Positions 41,651-49,761 of a stretch of DNA of 64,000 nt are shown piece by piece. Source of the DNA: Actinobacteria bacterium casp-actino5 (GTDB taxonomy: Bacteria > Actinomycetota > Acidimicrobiia > Acidimicrobiales > Ilumatobacteraceae); assembly GCA_001510385.1 (NCBI GenBank), contig LFFE01000024.1, forward strand, positions 62,001-126,000. The letters run 5' to 3'. The notes beneath the pieces were generated by a model. It saw nothing but the letters and a program-made list of their open reading frames with translations. It did not search any database and was not told the origin of the DNA. Numbering within the stretch: position 1 is the stretch's first letter; every line of letters starts with the position of its first letter. The position numbers and the translations under genes were made by a program.

Positions 41651-42309
41651 CGTGTCGCTCCTGACGTCATTGATCCTTCGACTGCTGACGAAACTGCTGC
41701 TGCATCAGGCGCACGGCCAATTGCGAGTTCAACTGTCCGAGCGGCAACCGAAGCTGCGGCTGAGCCAATGTCACCTCGTATTGCCTCGTGTGCAGTAACG
41801 GCCTCAGCGGCGGCGGCATCGCGAGCGCTCGAGATGCGGGCGTTTGCCTCGGCAAGTTGTGCGGCGCGCTCCTGTTCCAAGGTGGCACGAGCAGACTCGA
41901 TACGAGCAGTTGCTTCGGCCTTCACCTCAGCAAGGGCTGCTTCGTAGGCCGCAACTTCTGCCTGTGCCTCACTCCGAGCCTGATCGGCCTCGGCATGTGC
42001 ACCACGAATCGAGTCGTAGCGGGCATCCATGCTCCGGCGAAGGCGTGGGTAGAGGAAGAAGCGCATCAAAAGCGCGAAGAGAACAAAGGAACTTGCGCCC
42101 CAGTACAACTCTTTTGCTTCGGGCATGATCGGGCTTGGGCCCGGGTCGCACTCCTCTAAAGATTCGATCTTTTCTGAGGACTCTTTGCCCTCAGGAATGA
42201 TCGAACAGTCCGCGTACGTGTACTCGGAGGAATAGCCCTCCTCGCCTTCGCTGGCGGAGAGGAGCACTTCAGGTCCATTTGACCCGTATGTCACGACGGC
42301 TGTCAGCAC
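41647..42309 (-). CDS. atpF: F1Fo ATP synthase subunit b' with acidic N-terminal extension
   Basis: The protein is 220 aa. The membrane helix (LYWGASSFVLFALLMRFFLYP) starts only at about residue 69 and is followed by the stalk coiled coil. The first 65 or so residues form an acidic segment with two cysteines (C35, C54) that should lie outside the membrane. A start at the internal ATG 42126 would give a standard b subunit. The upstream GTG 42309 has a strong AAGGAG Shine-Dalgarno and the internal ATG has none, so I keep the long form. It overlaps the b gene by 4 bp. Confidence 0.88.
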   Translation of the reverse strand: MLTAVVTYGSNGPEVLLSASEGEEGYSSEYTYADCSIIPEGKESSEKIESLEECDPGPSPIMPEAKELYWGASSFVLFALLMRFFLYPRLRRSMDARYDSIRGAHAEADQARSEAQAEVAAYEAALAEVKAEATARIESARATLEQERAAQLAEANARISSARDAAAAEAVTAHEAIRGDIGSAAASVAARTVELAIGRAPDAAAVSSAVEGSMTSGATR

Positions 42310-42374
42310 GTCAACTCCTTGATCTGCAGTTATCGGTTACGTATACGAGACCCGGTCAAAGCCGGATCGGGCGA

Positions 42375-42683
<309 letters not shown>

Positions 42684-43439
42684 TTAGTGCTCAGGATGGG
42701 CGGCGCCACCGATGTACACGGCAGCGAGAATCGTGAAGATGTAAGCCTGCAAGAACGCGACGAGAACCTCGAACGCGGTGAGGAACACCAGCATAAAGAA
42801 CGGCAAAATGCCGACGGGAACCAGGGCGATGTTGCCACCCTGAACCAATTCCTTCGTGAGAAGGGCAAAGGTCACGAGAAGAATGTGACCGGCGAGCATG
42901 TTCGCAAACAAACGTACTGTCAGCGAGAACGGGCGGACCAAAAACGTTGAGATGAACTCAATCGGCGTCACCAAGATGTACAGCGGGCCAGGAACGCCTG
43001 GGGGGAAGAGCGAGTTCTTGAGATATCCGAGTCCCTGATGCTTGAATCCGACTCCGATGAACACAACCCACACGAGCAGTGAGAGGAACAACGGGATCGC
43101 CATGCGAGCCGTTGCTGGCATCTGAAGAACTGGGATAATTCCCGGCACGTTGCAGAGGTAGATGAACGAAAAGATGCTGAGAAGGAACGGGGTCCAGCCA
43201 AGTCCGTCGCGACCCATGGTCGGCATGATGATCTGACCTTCGATGAATTCAACGATCGCCTCGGCGAAGTTACGAACGCCCTTCGGCGCTTTCGATCCGT
43301 CGGCGTTTCCAGCGAGCAGGAAGATCAGCGAACCAATGAGCGCCGCTGCAACGGTGATGATGGCGATTTTGTTAAACGAAGGGAACAGGTCACTCCAGCG
43401 GAGGATTTCGTTAATTGGTGGAAATTCGAGTGCGAACAC
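42684..43439 (-). CDS. atpB: F1Fo ATP synthase subunit a
   Basis: Subunit a (251 aa, GTG start) has about six helices and forms the proton half-channels against the c-ring. The essential arginine is in RPFSLTVRLFANMLAGH. The EFIEGQIIMPTMGRDGLGWTPFLLSIFSFI segment before it is typical of actinobacterial AtpB. An AGGA Shine-Dalgarno lies 9 nt upstream. The 21-bp gap after the AtpI-like gene shows no promoter, so it is co-transcribed. Confidence 0.96.
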   Translation of the reverse strand: MFALEFPPINEILRWSDLFPSFNKIAIITVAAALIGSLIFLLAGNADGSKAPKGVRNFAEAIVEFIEGQIIMPTMGRDGLGWTPFLLSIFSFIYLCNVPGIIPVLQMPATARMAIPLFLSLLVWVVFIGVGFKHQGLGYLKNSLFPPGVPGPLYILVTPIEFISTFLVRPFSLTVRLFANMLAGHILLVTFALLTKELVQGGNIALVPVGILPFFMLVFLTAFEVLVAFLQAYIFTILAAVYIGGAAHPEH

Positions 43440-43460
43440 GTTGTTTCGTTCCTGTTGTTT

Positions 43461-43910
43461 CTACGGGCGGGCAGGTTTTAAGCCGGCGTGAGCCAGCGAG
43501 ATTGCTACGTACTTCAACTCCCACACGAGGAGTCCTATATGAGACACAATTATGGTCGCTCCGAGTGCGGGACGCGAAATCCACGACGCATCACGCACGA
43601 GAAGGAAGGCAACGAGGATCAATCCTAGACGAATGAGATAGCCGAACAACGTTGCAGCCATGACTAATGCAGTGGAAATTTTTGCCGCACCTGAAACGAG
43701 AGCGGCAGCAAGCAAGAAATTGACAAAGACCAGGCCGAGCGCGAACGCCGCTGAGAGAGCTCCAGGGCCACCCCACGGCATCGCCGCGACGGCAATAACG
43801 AGCGGCGCGATGTATAAGCCACGCTTCACCATGTCGAGCGAGATTCGAACCTCAATCGGATTTTCGTCGAGAGATGAATCGTTCGTTGTCGGCATACCTG
43901 CAGTCGTCAT
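43461..43910 (-). CDS. AtpI-like membrane protein (ATP synthase subunit I)
   Basis: The protein is 149 aa with four predicted helices (YIAPLVIAVAAMPWGG, ALSAAFALGLVFVNFLLAAALV, LVMAATLFGYLIRLGLILVAFLLV, LGATIIVSHIGLLVWELKYV) after a polar N-terminus. This matches the ATP_synt_I family, which assists c-ring assembly and always sits just before atpB. The sequence itself is poorly conserved and position carries much of the argument. It overlaps the AtpZ-like gene by 4 bp (ATGA). Confidence 0.82.
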   Translation of the reverse strand: MTTAGMPTTNDSSLDENPIEVRISLDMVKRGLYIAPLVIAVAAMPWGGPGALSAAFALGLVFVNFLLAAALVSGAAKISTALVMAATLFGYLIRLGLILVAFLLVRDASWISRPALGATIIVSHIGLLVWELKYVAISLAHAGLKPARP

Positions 43911-44182
43911 TTCGATGTCCTCGATGCAGAGGCGTTGCGACGCTCTTCCTCGAGCCGCTCCATACGACTGTCGTAGTCAAATTTCATTTTGACGAACGAT
44001 CCTGTAGCTCCAAAGAGCACCAAGCCGATCATGAACAACGGCTGAGTTCCAAGCCACTGATCAAGCAACCATCCGATTCCCAAAAAGAAGGCAAGCAGAA
44101 GTGCTGTCTCCATGCCTCGACCGAGGTTGTCGTCGGCTCCGCCAGCGCGGGCAGTTCGGGCTTGAGTGAATAGCAACTTCAT
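43907..44182 (-). CDS. AtpZ-like small membrane protein
   Basis: The protein is 91 aa from ATG 44182. Two helices carry the AtpZ/AtpI signature FFLGIGWLLDQWLGTQPLFMIGLVLFGATGSF (conserved Gly, Asp, GT and P), followed by a charged C-terminal helix (RMERLEEERRNA). AtpZ proteins associate with Fo assembly or Mg2+ supply. It is the first gene of the ATP synthase operon. The longer open frame upstream covers the promoter gap and is rejected. No Shine-Dalgarno is evident. Confidence 0.8.
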   Translation of the reverse strand: MKLLFTQARTARAGGADDNLGRGMETALLLAFFLGIGWLLDQWLGTQPLFMIGLVLFGATGSFVKMKFDYDSRMERLEEERRNASASRTSK

Positions 44183-44237
44183 GGGAGGTAAGTGAGGAAT
44201 TTCGCTCACATTGCAAAATGCTTGTGAACGCCCGCAC

Positions 44238-44267
44238 AAACTAGACCAACTTGGCTCCACGACGCAA
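44238..44267 (-). promoter_or_regulatory. candidate main promoter of the ATP synthase operon
   Basis: On the minus strand TTGCGT (44267-44262) and TAGTTT (44243-44238) are 18 bp apart, inside the 138-bp wecA-atpZ gap, the largest gap in this 11-kb gene block. Transcription would begin about 48 nt before the atpZ ATG. The rest of the gap shows no gene. Confidence 0.4.
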
Positions 44268-44320
44268 CTACAAGATGTTTCAGTTCGTTAGCAATTGCTT
44301 GCCAACGTGTTTGCACGTCG

Positions 44321-45490
44321 TTAGTCGTCAGAGACAATCTGCTCGGATGCCGGACGAAGCAATGCCGCCTCGATCTCTTCGGCTCGTTTGCGGCGAACAC
44401 TTGGATGCAACACAGTGAACAGCACAATCCCGAGCGCCCCCATCCCGAACGGCAGGTAGGTCGGGTTGGTATCAGTGAGCACTGGGTACAACACAAATGC
44501 CGACAACAGCGCAGTCCACGCCCACAAAATCGCAACGCTTCGACGATGACCATGGCCTAGGTTCATCAGGCGATGATGCAGGTGACCCTTATCCGCAACG
44601 TCGATCGCTTGACGTTGGGACGCGCGGCGGACAATCGCGAACAAGGTGTCAAGAATGGGTACCCCCAGAATGAGGATCGGAATTGCCAGTGGGGCAAGGA
44701 AGAAGAACGTCTGCCCAACAAATGCCTGCGTCAGCGGGTCGGCTCTTCCGCCAACCATTCCCGTTGCGATCGCAAGTAACAGCCCAAGAAGAAATGCTCC
44801 ACCGTCTCCCATGAACGTCGTCGCTGGATTGAAGTTGTGAGGGAGAAACCCTGCAGCAACTCCGGCGGTGATGATGGCAATCAATGGACCTAAATTTGGC
44901 TGGCTCAACAAACCGATATCGGAAAGCCTGAACGCATACAGAAAAAACGCTCCGGCACCAATCGCAACGATGCCGGCTGCAAGCCCGTCAAGGCCATCAA
45001 TCAAATTGATCGCTTGGGTCATACCAAGCAACCAGATCACCGTCACCACCGGCTGCCAATCTCCCGACAGGATGAACACATCAAGGTATGGCACACGGAA
45101 GTAATACATCGTCGCCCCAAACCACGTAAGAACCATTGCCGCGACGACAATCCCCGTCACTTTTGCTGGCGGAGCGAGATCTAGTGTGTCATCAAGAACA
45201 CCAACAATCGAAATCGTCAGCGCAGCGAGCACGATGCCGATCTGCTCAATATTTCCCTCAAACAACCTGTCAAAACGACCGAGCGACTGCGCCGTGGCAA
45301 GAGCAAACAACAACCCCAACAACATCGCAACTCCGCCGATATTTGGGATCGCTGAAGTGTGGACGCTGCGGTCATTCGGTTGCGCAACCCAGCCGCGGCG
45401 AACTGCAACAATACTGACGACAGGGGTAGCGAAATAGGTGACGCCAGCCGCCACAAAGCCGATGATCAGATAATCAAACAGGCTTGGCAT
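44321..45490 (-). CDS. wecA: undecaprenyl-phosphate sugar-1-phosphate transferase (WecA/TagO family)
   Basis: The protein is 389 aa with about 11 membrane helices. It transfers a sugar phosphate (typically GlcNAc-1-P) to a polyprenyl phosphate to start cell-wall glycopolymer synthesis. The MraY/WecA superfamily motifs are present: GVLDDTLDL, AINLIDGLDGLAAG, TTFMGDGGAFLLG and DKGHLHHRL. A wecA homologue directly before the ATP synthase genes is an actinobacterial arrangement, also seen in mycobacteria, where it primes arabinogalactan. A TAGAGT hexamer 6 nt before the ATG suggests its own start site. Confidence 0.93.
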   Translation of the reverse strand: MPSLFDYLIIGFVAAGVTYFATPVVSIVAVRRGWVAQPNDRSVHTSAIPNIGGVAMLLGLLFALATAQSLGRFDRLFEGNIEQIGIVLAALTISIVGVLDDTLDLAPPAKVTGIVVAAMVLTWFGATMYYFRVPYLDVFILSGDWQPVVTVIWLLGMTQAINLIDGLDGLAAGIVAIGAGAFFLYAFRLSDIGLLSQPNLGPLIAIITAGVAAGFLPHNFNPATTFMGDGGAFLLGLLLAIATGMVGGRADPLTQAFVGQTFFFLAPLAIPILILGVPILDTLFAIVRRASQRQAIDVADKGHLHHRLMNLGHGHRRSVAILWAWTALLSAFVLYPVLTDTNPTYLPFGMGALGIVLFTVLHPSVRRKRAEEIEAALLRPASEQIVSDD

Positions 45491-45496
45491 GGCGAG

Positions 45497-45502
45497 ACTC
45501 TA
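45497..45502 (-). promoter_or_regulatory. -10 element TAGAGT of wecA
   Basis: TAGAGT on the minus strand ends 6 nt (CTCGCC) before ATG 45490, in the 25-bp gap after glyA. Confidence 0.5.
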
Positions 45503-45515
45503 GACCCGACACCAT

Positions 45516-46757
45516 TCAGTACGCCGGGAACCTCTCACACAATGCAGCAACCTCGCTGCGAACCTCGGCGACTGCTGCAGGATCACCTCGATGACGCAAT
45601 GTCCGAGCTATGAGATCCGCAATCACCGGCATTTCATCGGCTCCCATTCCCTGAGTGGTTACCGACGGCGTACCGATGCGAACACCGCTCGTCACGAATG
45701 GGCTACGAGGGTCATCCGGAACGGTGTTCTTGTTGAGCGTGATACCAGCATCATCGAGCACAGCTTGAGCTTCTTTACCAGTCAACTCTTCATCGAACGG
45801 TCGAAGGTCAACAACAATCATGTGCGTATCAGTACCTCCCGACACCATTCGGAATCCGTGGCCAGCGAGGTGCTCAGCAAGTTGGGCGGCATTGGAGACA
45901 ATCCGATGGGCGTACTCTCTGAATTCGGGCGACATTGCTTCTCTGAACGCAATTGCCTTGCCAGCAATGACGTGCTCAAGCGGGCCACCCTGCCAACCAG
46001 GGAACACTGCCTTATCGATCGCCGCGGCATGCTCAGCTTTCGCCAAAATGCATCCGCCGCGAGGTCCTCTCAATGTCTTATGGGTCGTAAATGTCACCAC
46101 ATCGGCATAAGGGACCGGGTTCGGATGAGCACCGCCAGCAACGAGTCCCGCCAAGTGAGCAATGTCAAACAGCAAGAGAGCGCCTACATCATCAGCAATC
46201 TGCTTGAACGGCTCCGGATCAAGTCGGCGCGGGTAACTCGTCGTACCCGCCACGATGAGCTTCGGTTGATGCTCCCGAGCAAGTTCCCGAACGCGATCCA
46301 TATCAATTCGTTCCTCTGCCCCGACTCCGTATGACACAAAGTTGTAGAGCAAGCCACTTGCATTCACCGGAGAGCCATGGGTGAGGTGACCGCCATGATC
46401 AAGGCTCAGCCCGAGAACGGTGTCACCGGGAGACAACAAGGCTTGGTACACACACATATTCGCATTTGCACCCGAATGCGGTTGAACATTCGCGTGGTCG
46501 GCACCGAAGAGCTGCTTCACACGCTCAATTGCAATTGACTCAATCGAATCAACAACCTGATTGCCCCCGTAGTACCGCTTGCCCGGATAGCCCTCGGAAT
46601 ACTTGTTCGTCAGTACCGACCCGACGGCTTTCATCACCGCCGGCGAGGTGAAGTTCTCGCTCGCAATCAGTTGAAGGCCGGTCTGTTGGCGATCGAACTC
46701 GGCTGACAAGAGAGCCTCGACCTCAAGATCTGGCTGAGCATCAGATGGAAACGGCAT
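45516..46757 (-). CDS. glyA: serine hydroxymethyltransferase
   Basis: GlyA (413 aa) interconverts serine and glycine with transfer of a one-carbon unit to tetrahydrofolate. [26 protein letters not shown] and the PLP-lysine motif [15 protein letters not shown] are intact. It follows rpiB with one base between stop and start and has a strong GGAGGAG Shine-Dalgarno 9 nt before its ATG, in contrast to the leaderless first gene. Its serine would come from the SerA pathway also encoded here. Confidence 0.97.
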   Translation of the reverse strand: MPFPSDAQPDLEVEALLSAEFDRQQTGLQLIASENFTSPAVMKAVGSVLTNKYSEGYPGKRYYGGNQVVDSIESIAIERVKQLFGADHANVQPHSGANANMCVYQALLSPGDTVLGLSLDHGGHLTHGSPVNASGLLYNFVSYGVGAEERIDMDRVRELAREHQPKLIVAGTTSYPRRLDPEPFKQIADDVGALLLFDIAHLAGLVAGGAHPNPVPYADVVTFTTHKTLRGPRGGCILAKAEHAAAIDKAVFPGWQGGPLEHVIAGKAIAFREAMSPEFREYAHRIVSNAAQLAEHLAGHGFRMVSGGTDTHMIVVDLRPFDEELTGKEAQAVLDDAGITLNKNTVPDDPRSPFVTSGVRIGTPSVTTQGMGADEMPVIADLIARTLRHRGDPAAVAEVRSEVAALCERFPAY

Positions 46758-46758
46758 G

Positions 46759-47205
46759 TCAGAACTCCTCCTCTAAAGCAGTGATCTGGTCGACCCTTCG
46801 CGCGTGGCGGCCACCCTCGAAATCGGTTCCTAGAAACACATCAACAATCTCTTCAGCAAGCCCCACACCAACGACCCGGGCACCAATTGACAGCACATTC
46901 GCATTGTTGTGTTCACGTGCCATACGAGCTGTGTACAAACAGTTACACAACGCTGCACGAACGCCACGAACCTTGTTCGCAGCCAACTGCTCGCCTTGGC
47001 CACTGCCGCCAAGCACGATTCCGACGTCGGCTTGTCCGTCTCGGACCGACCGGCCCGCCGCAGAGCAAAACTCGGGGTAATCGACGCTTTCGGCTGAATC
47101 CGTGCCGTGGTCAATAACGGTATGACCCGCTGCTTCAACGTATGCAATGAGGTGCTGCTTGAGTTCAAAGCCGGCGTGATCAGAGCCGAAAGAGATGGTT
47201 GCCAC
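46759..47205 (-). CDS. rpiB: ribose 5-phosphate isomerase B
   Basis: RpiB (148 aa from GTG 47205) interconverts ribose 5-phosphate and ribulose 5-phosphate. [16 protein letters not shown] is the substrate-binding start and [17 protein letters not shown] the active loop. It has Glu (E72) and no Cys in the loop, the type found in mycobacteria. [24 protein letters not shown] completes the fold. The open frame extends upstream, but TACACT ends 8 nt before GTG 47205 and selects that start. It heads the rpiB-glyA pair. Confidence 0.94.
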   Translation of the reverse strand: MATISFGSDHAGFELKQHLIAYVEAAGHTVIDHGTDSAESVDYPEFCSAAGRSVRDGQADVGIVLGGSGQGEQLAANKVRGVRAALCNCLYTARMAREHNNANVLSIGARVVGVGLAEEIVDVFLGTDFEGGRHARRVDQITALEEEF

Positions 47206-47213
47206 GACTGCAA

Positions 47214-47219
47214 AGTGTA
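47214..47219 (-). promoter_or_regulatory. -10 element TACACT of rpiB-glyA
   Basis: TACACT on the minus strand ends 8 nt before GTG 47205 and is 14 bp from the -10 of the divergent thiolase-like gene. Confidence 0.5.
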
Positions 47220-47233
47220 CGGGCAGACTTGCG

Positions 47234-47239
47234 TAGGGT
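47234..47239 (+). promoter_or_regulatory. -10 element TAGGGT of the thiolase-like gene
   Basis: TAGGGT ends 7 nt before GTG 47247, which sets the start of the thiolase-like protein. Confidence 0.5.
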
Positions 47240-47246
47240 CTCGGTC

Positions 47247-48770
47247 GTGACAACAATCCCTCATGCAAATACTCCTGTCATCATCGGCGTCGGCCAAGTT
47301 CAACAGCGTGTTGATGATCCGACCATGGCGAAGGATGCGACTGATCTCATGGCGGACGCCATTCGAACCGCAGCAAATGACGCCAACGCAACGACGGATC
47401 CGATCGCCTCGGCGGATGTGCTCGCTGTCGTCAACACCCTCTCGTGGCGGTACGGCGATCCGGCACGTATCGTCGCTGATCACCTTGGTATCGCCCCTCG
47501 GCGTGTTGTCACCCCAATGGGGGGAAACTCACCCCAATCACTCATCAACTCAGCGTCTCAACGGATTCTCCGAGGTGAACTTAACTGCGCACTGTTAGTC
47601 GGCGGTGAGACGTGGCGGTCACGTATGCGCGCAAAAAAACAGGGAGTTGATCTCTCATGGCCAAAGGTCGATGCTGAAATTCTCGGGGATGAACCCCCTG
47701 AAACCTGGGGATATGACCTCTACATGTCAAGCCCGCAAGAGGAAGCACTCGGACTTGCAATGCCCGTGCAGGTCTACCCGATGTTCGAAACCGCGATCAG
47801 GGCGGCCCGAGGAGTCAGCCCCGAAGAGCACCTTTCAGACGTTGGGCGCATGTGGTCGACATTCAGCGCTGTCGCCGAACAAAATCCAAACGCCTGGTTG
47901 AGAAAGTCGCTCACCGCCGACGAAATTACGACAGCCACAGATACGAATCGAATGGTTGGTTACCCCTACACGAAATCAATGAACTCGAATAACGACGTTG
48001 ACATGTCCGCAGCAGTCATTATCTGCTCGGTTGCCTGCGCTGAATCTCTCGGTGTGCCACGAGAGAACTGGGTATTCCCCCACAGTGGATCTGACTGCCA
48101 TGAACATCCATTCATCTCAGATCGCAACGATTTTGCCCGCACGCCCGCAGTCGAATTAGGCGGACGTCACGCACTCGAACTTGCCAATCTCACCATCGAC
48201 GACATCGCACATCTCGATTTGTACTCATGCTTCCCATCAGCGGTACAACTCGGGGCGAAATCACTCGGCATTGACCCCTACAACGAAACTCGGCCACTCA
48301 CCCAAACCGGGGGCCTGTCCTTCGCTGGAGGTCCGTGGAATGAGTACGTCATGCACTCAATCGCAACAATGGTTGACACCCTTCGCTCCGATCCAGGATC
48401 AACCGGATTGATATGGGCAAATGGCGGATTTGTCACGAAGCATGCATTCGGCATCTATTCAACGACTCCACCCGCGCAAGATTTTCGCCATGCGGAACCA
48501 CAGGACGAAATCGACGCCCTCCCACGAGCAGGGTGGGCTGATGCCTCAGATGCCGTTAGCGACACCACCACTCACATCGAGGCCTACACGGTGATGCACG
48601 GCAAGACATCTCAGCCCGAGACCGCATGGGCGGCAATTCGATTGGCTGATGGTCGTCGTGCGTTCGGCAAGAGCACCAACCCCTCAGTGGTGTCGCACCT
48701 ACTTGAAGGAGAACATGTTGGCGAGGTCGTGCACGTCACTTCGGACCACGACTTCGAACCTGTCGCATAG
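47247..48770 (+). CDS. thiolase-like protein lacking the nucleophilic Cys
   Basis: The protein is 507 aa from GTG 47247. TPVIIGVGQVQQR opens a thiolase fold as in actinobacterial acetyl-CoA acetyltransferase-like (SCP-x-related) proteins. Where biosynthetic thiolases have the acyl-accepting Cys, this reads PMGGNSPQSLINSASQRI with no Cys. LDLYSCFPSAVQL and TGGLSFAGGPWNEYVMHSI resemble the C-terminal half, with a C-terminal OB-like domain (YTVMHGKTSQPETAWAAIRLADGRRAF). A CoA-ester enzyme or non-catalytic partner is likely; the substrate is unknown. It is divergent from rpiB. Confidence 0.75.
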   Translation: MTTIPHANTPVIIGVGQVQQRVDDPTMAKDATDLMADAIRTAANDANATTDPIASADVLAVVNTLSWRYGDPARIVADHLGIAPRRVVTPMGGNSPQSLINSASQRILRGELNCALLVGGETWRSRMRAKKQGVDLSWPKVDAEILGDEPPETWGYDLYMSSPQEEALGLAMPVQVYPMFETAIRAARGVSPEEHLSDVGRMWSTFSAVAEQNPNAWLRKSLTADEITTATDTNRMVGYPYTKSMNSNNDVDMSAAVIICSVACAESLGVPRENWVFPHSGSDCHEHPFISDRNDFARTPAVELGGRHALELANLTIDDIAHLDLYSCFPSAVQLGAKSLGIDPYNETRPLTQTGGLSFAGGPWNEYVMHSIATMVDTLRSDPGSTGLIWANGGFVTKHAFGIYSTTPPAQDFRHAEPQDEIDALPRAGWADASDAVSDTTTHIEAYTVMHGKTSQPETAWAAIRLADGRRAFGKSTNPSVVSHLLEGEHVGEVVHVTSDHDFEPVA

Positions 48771-48813
48771 CTCTGCGGTGAACTGAGTTGCGGCTAGATG
48801 GCATGATCAGTCC

Positions 48814-49761
48814 ATGACAAGTTCTCCTGCCAAGCCCCAGATCATTCTCGACTGCGACCCCGGCCACGATGACGCCGTCGCAATCGTGGTGGCGGCTCAC
48901 ACCTGCGACATCCTCGGCATCACCACAGTGGCGGGGAATGCTCCGCTCGACCGCACCACTCATAACGCTCGAGTGCTTCGACACATGCTCGACCTTGACG
49001 TCGAAGTTCACTCCGGGGCCGGCCGGCCGCTCGTTGTAGAACCGGCATTCGCTGGGTACGTGCATGGTGAAAGCGGCCTCGATGGCGCTGACCTTCCTGA
49101 GCCAACACGTGCGCTCGACGGAACAGACGGAGTTCAGTTCCTCATCGACACGACGCGGGCCAACCCCGGGTGCCATCTCGTCGTGACCGGACCCATGACC
49201 AACATTGCCCTCGCATTGCGGAGCGACCCGTCACTTGGTGACCGCATCGCCGGCATCTCGTTCATGGGCGGTGGAACATTTGGAAATAGAACCGCAATGT
49301 CAGAATTCAACTTTTGGGCAGACCCCCACGCAGCAGCCGTAGTGATCAACTCGGGGCTTCCTCTCATCATGGCTGGGCTCGACGTCACGCACCAGTTTCA
49401 AGCAACAAGCCCCCGGATCGAACAGGTGAAGTCGATCGAGGGCCAACTCGCAGGCGTCCTGTCAGGATTGTTTGACTTCTTCTCCGCCAACTACAGCTCA
49501 CGTCATGACGACATGGAAGGTGCCGCCGTCCACGACCCACTCGCAGTGCTTGCCCTCACCCACCCTCAATTGTTCACGACACAGGAACGATTCGTCGACG
49601 TCGTCATCGACGGAGAGCACACCCGCGGAATGACAGTTGTCGACCAGCGCACGCTCATCGATCGTCCTGCAGCCAACTGCACTGTTCTCACAACGGTCGA
49701 TGCAGATGCTGCATGGGCGGTCACCGTCGACGCGATCGCCGCTGGAAGCACCGACCGTTGA
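48814..49761 (+). CDS. nucleoside hydrolase (inosine-uridine preferring family)
   Basis: The protein is 315 aa. The calcium-binding DCDPGHDDA motif (D13, D15, D19, D20) is at the N-terminus. VTGPMTNIALALR, the NFWADPHAA segment and HDPLAVLAL, which closes the active site, follow. It splits ribonucleosides into base and ribose for salvage. No signal peptide is seen, so it is cytoplasmic. The stop overlaps the next start by 4 bp (TTGA), coupling it to a DPP-type peptidase, which suggests a nutrient-scavenging unit. Confidence 0.93.
   Translation: MTSSPAKPQIILDCDPGHDDAVAIVVAAHTCDILGITTVAGNAPLDRTTHNARVLRHMLDLDVEVHSGAGRPLVVEPAFAGYVHGESGLDGADLPEPTRALDGTDGVQFLIDTTRANPGCHLVVTGPMTNIALALRSDPSLGDRIAGISFMGGGTFGNRTAMSEFNFWADPHAAAVVINSGLPLIMAGLDVTHQFQATSPRIEQVKSIEGQLAGVLSGLFDFFSANYSSRHDDMEGAAVHDPLAVLALTHPQLFTTQERFVDVVIDGEHTRGMTVVDQRTLIDRPAANCTVLTTVDADAAWAVTVDAIAAGSTDR

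Noticed and set aside
44183-44320. Small gene in the 138-bp wecA-atpZ gap
   Set aside because: No frame has a plausible start with coding character; the gap is better explained as the ATP synthase promoter.
49713-49757. ATG upstream of the DPP-type peptidase as its start
   Set aside because: It lies inside the nucleoside hydrolase coding region and adds an Arg-rich stretch with no family match. The TTG 49758 stop-start overlap fits the family N-terminus.
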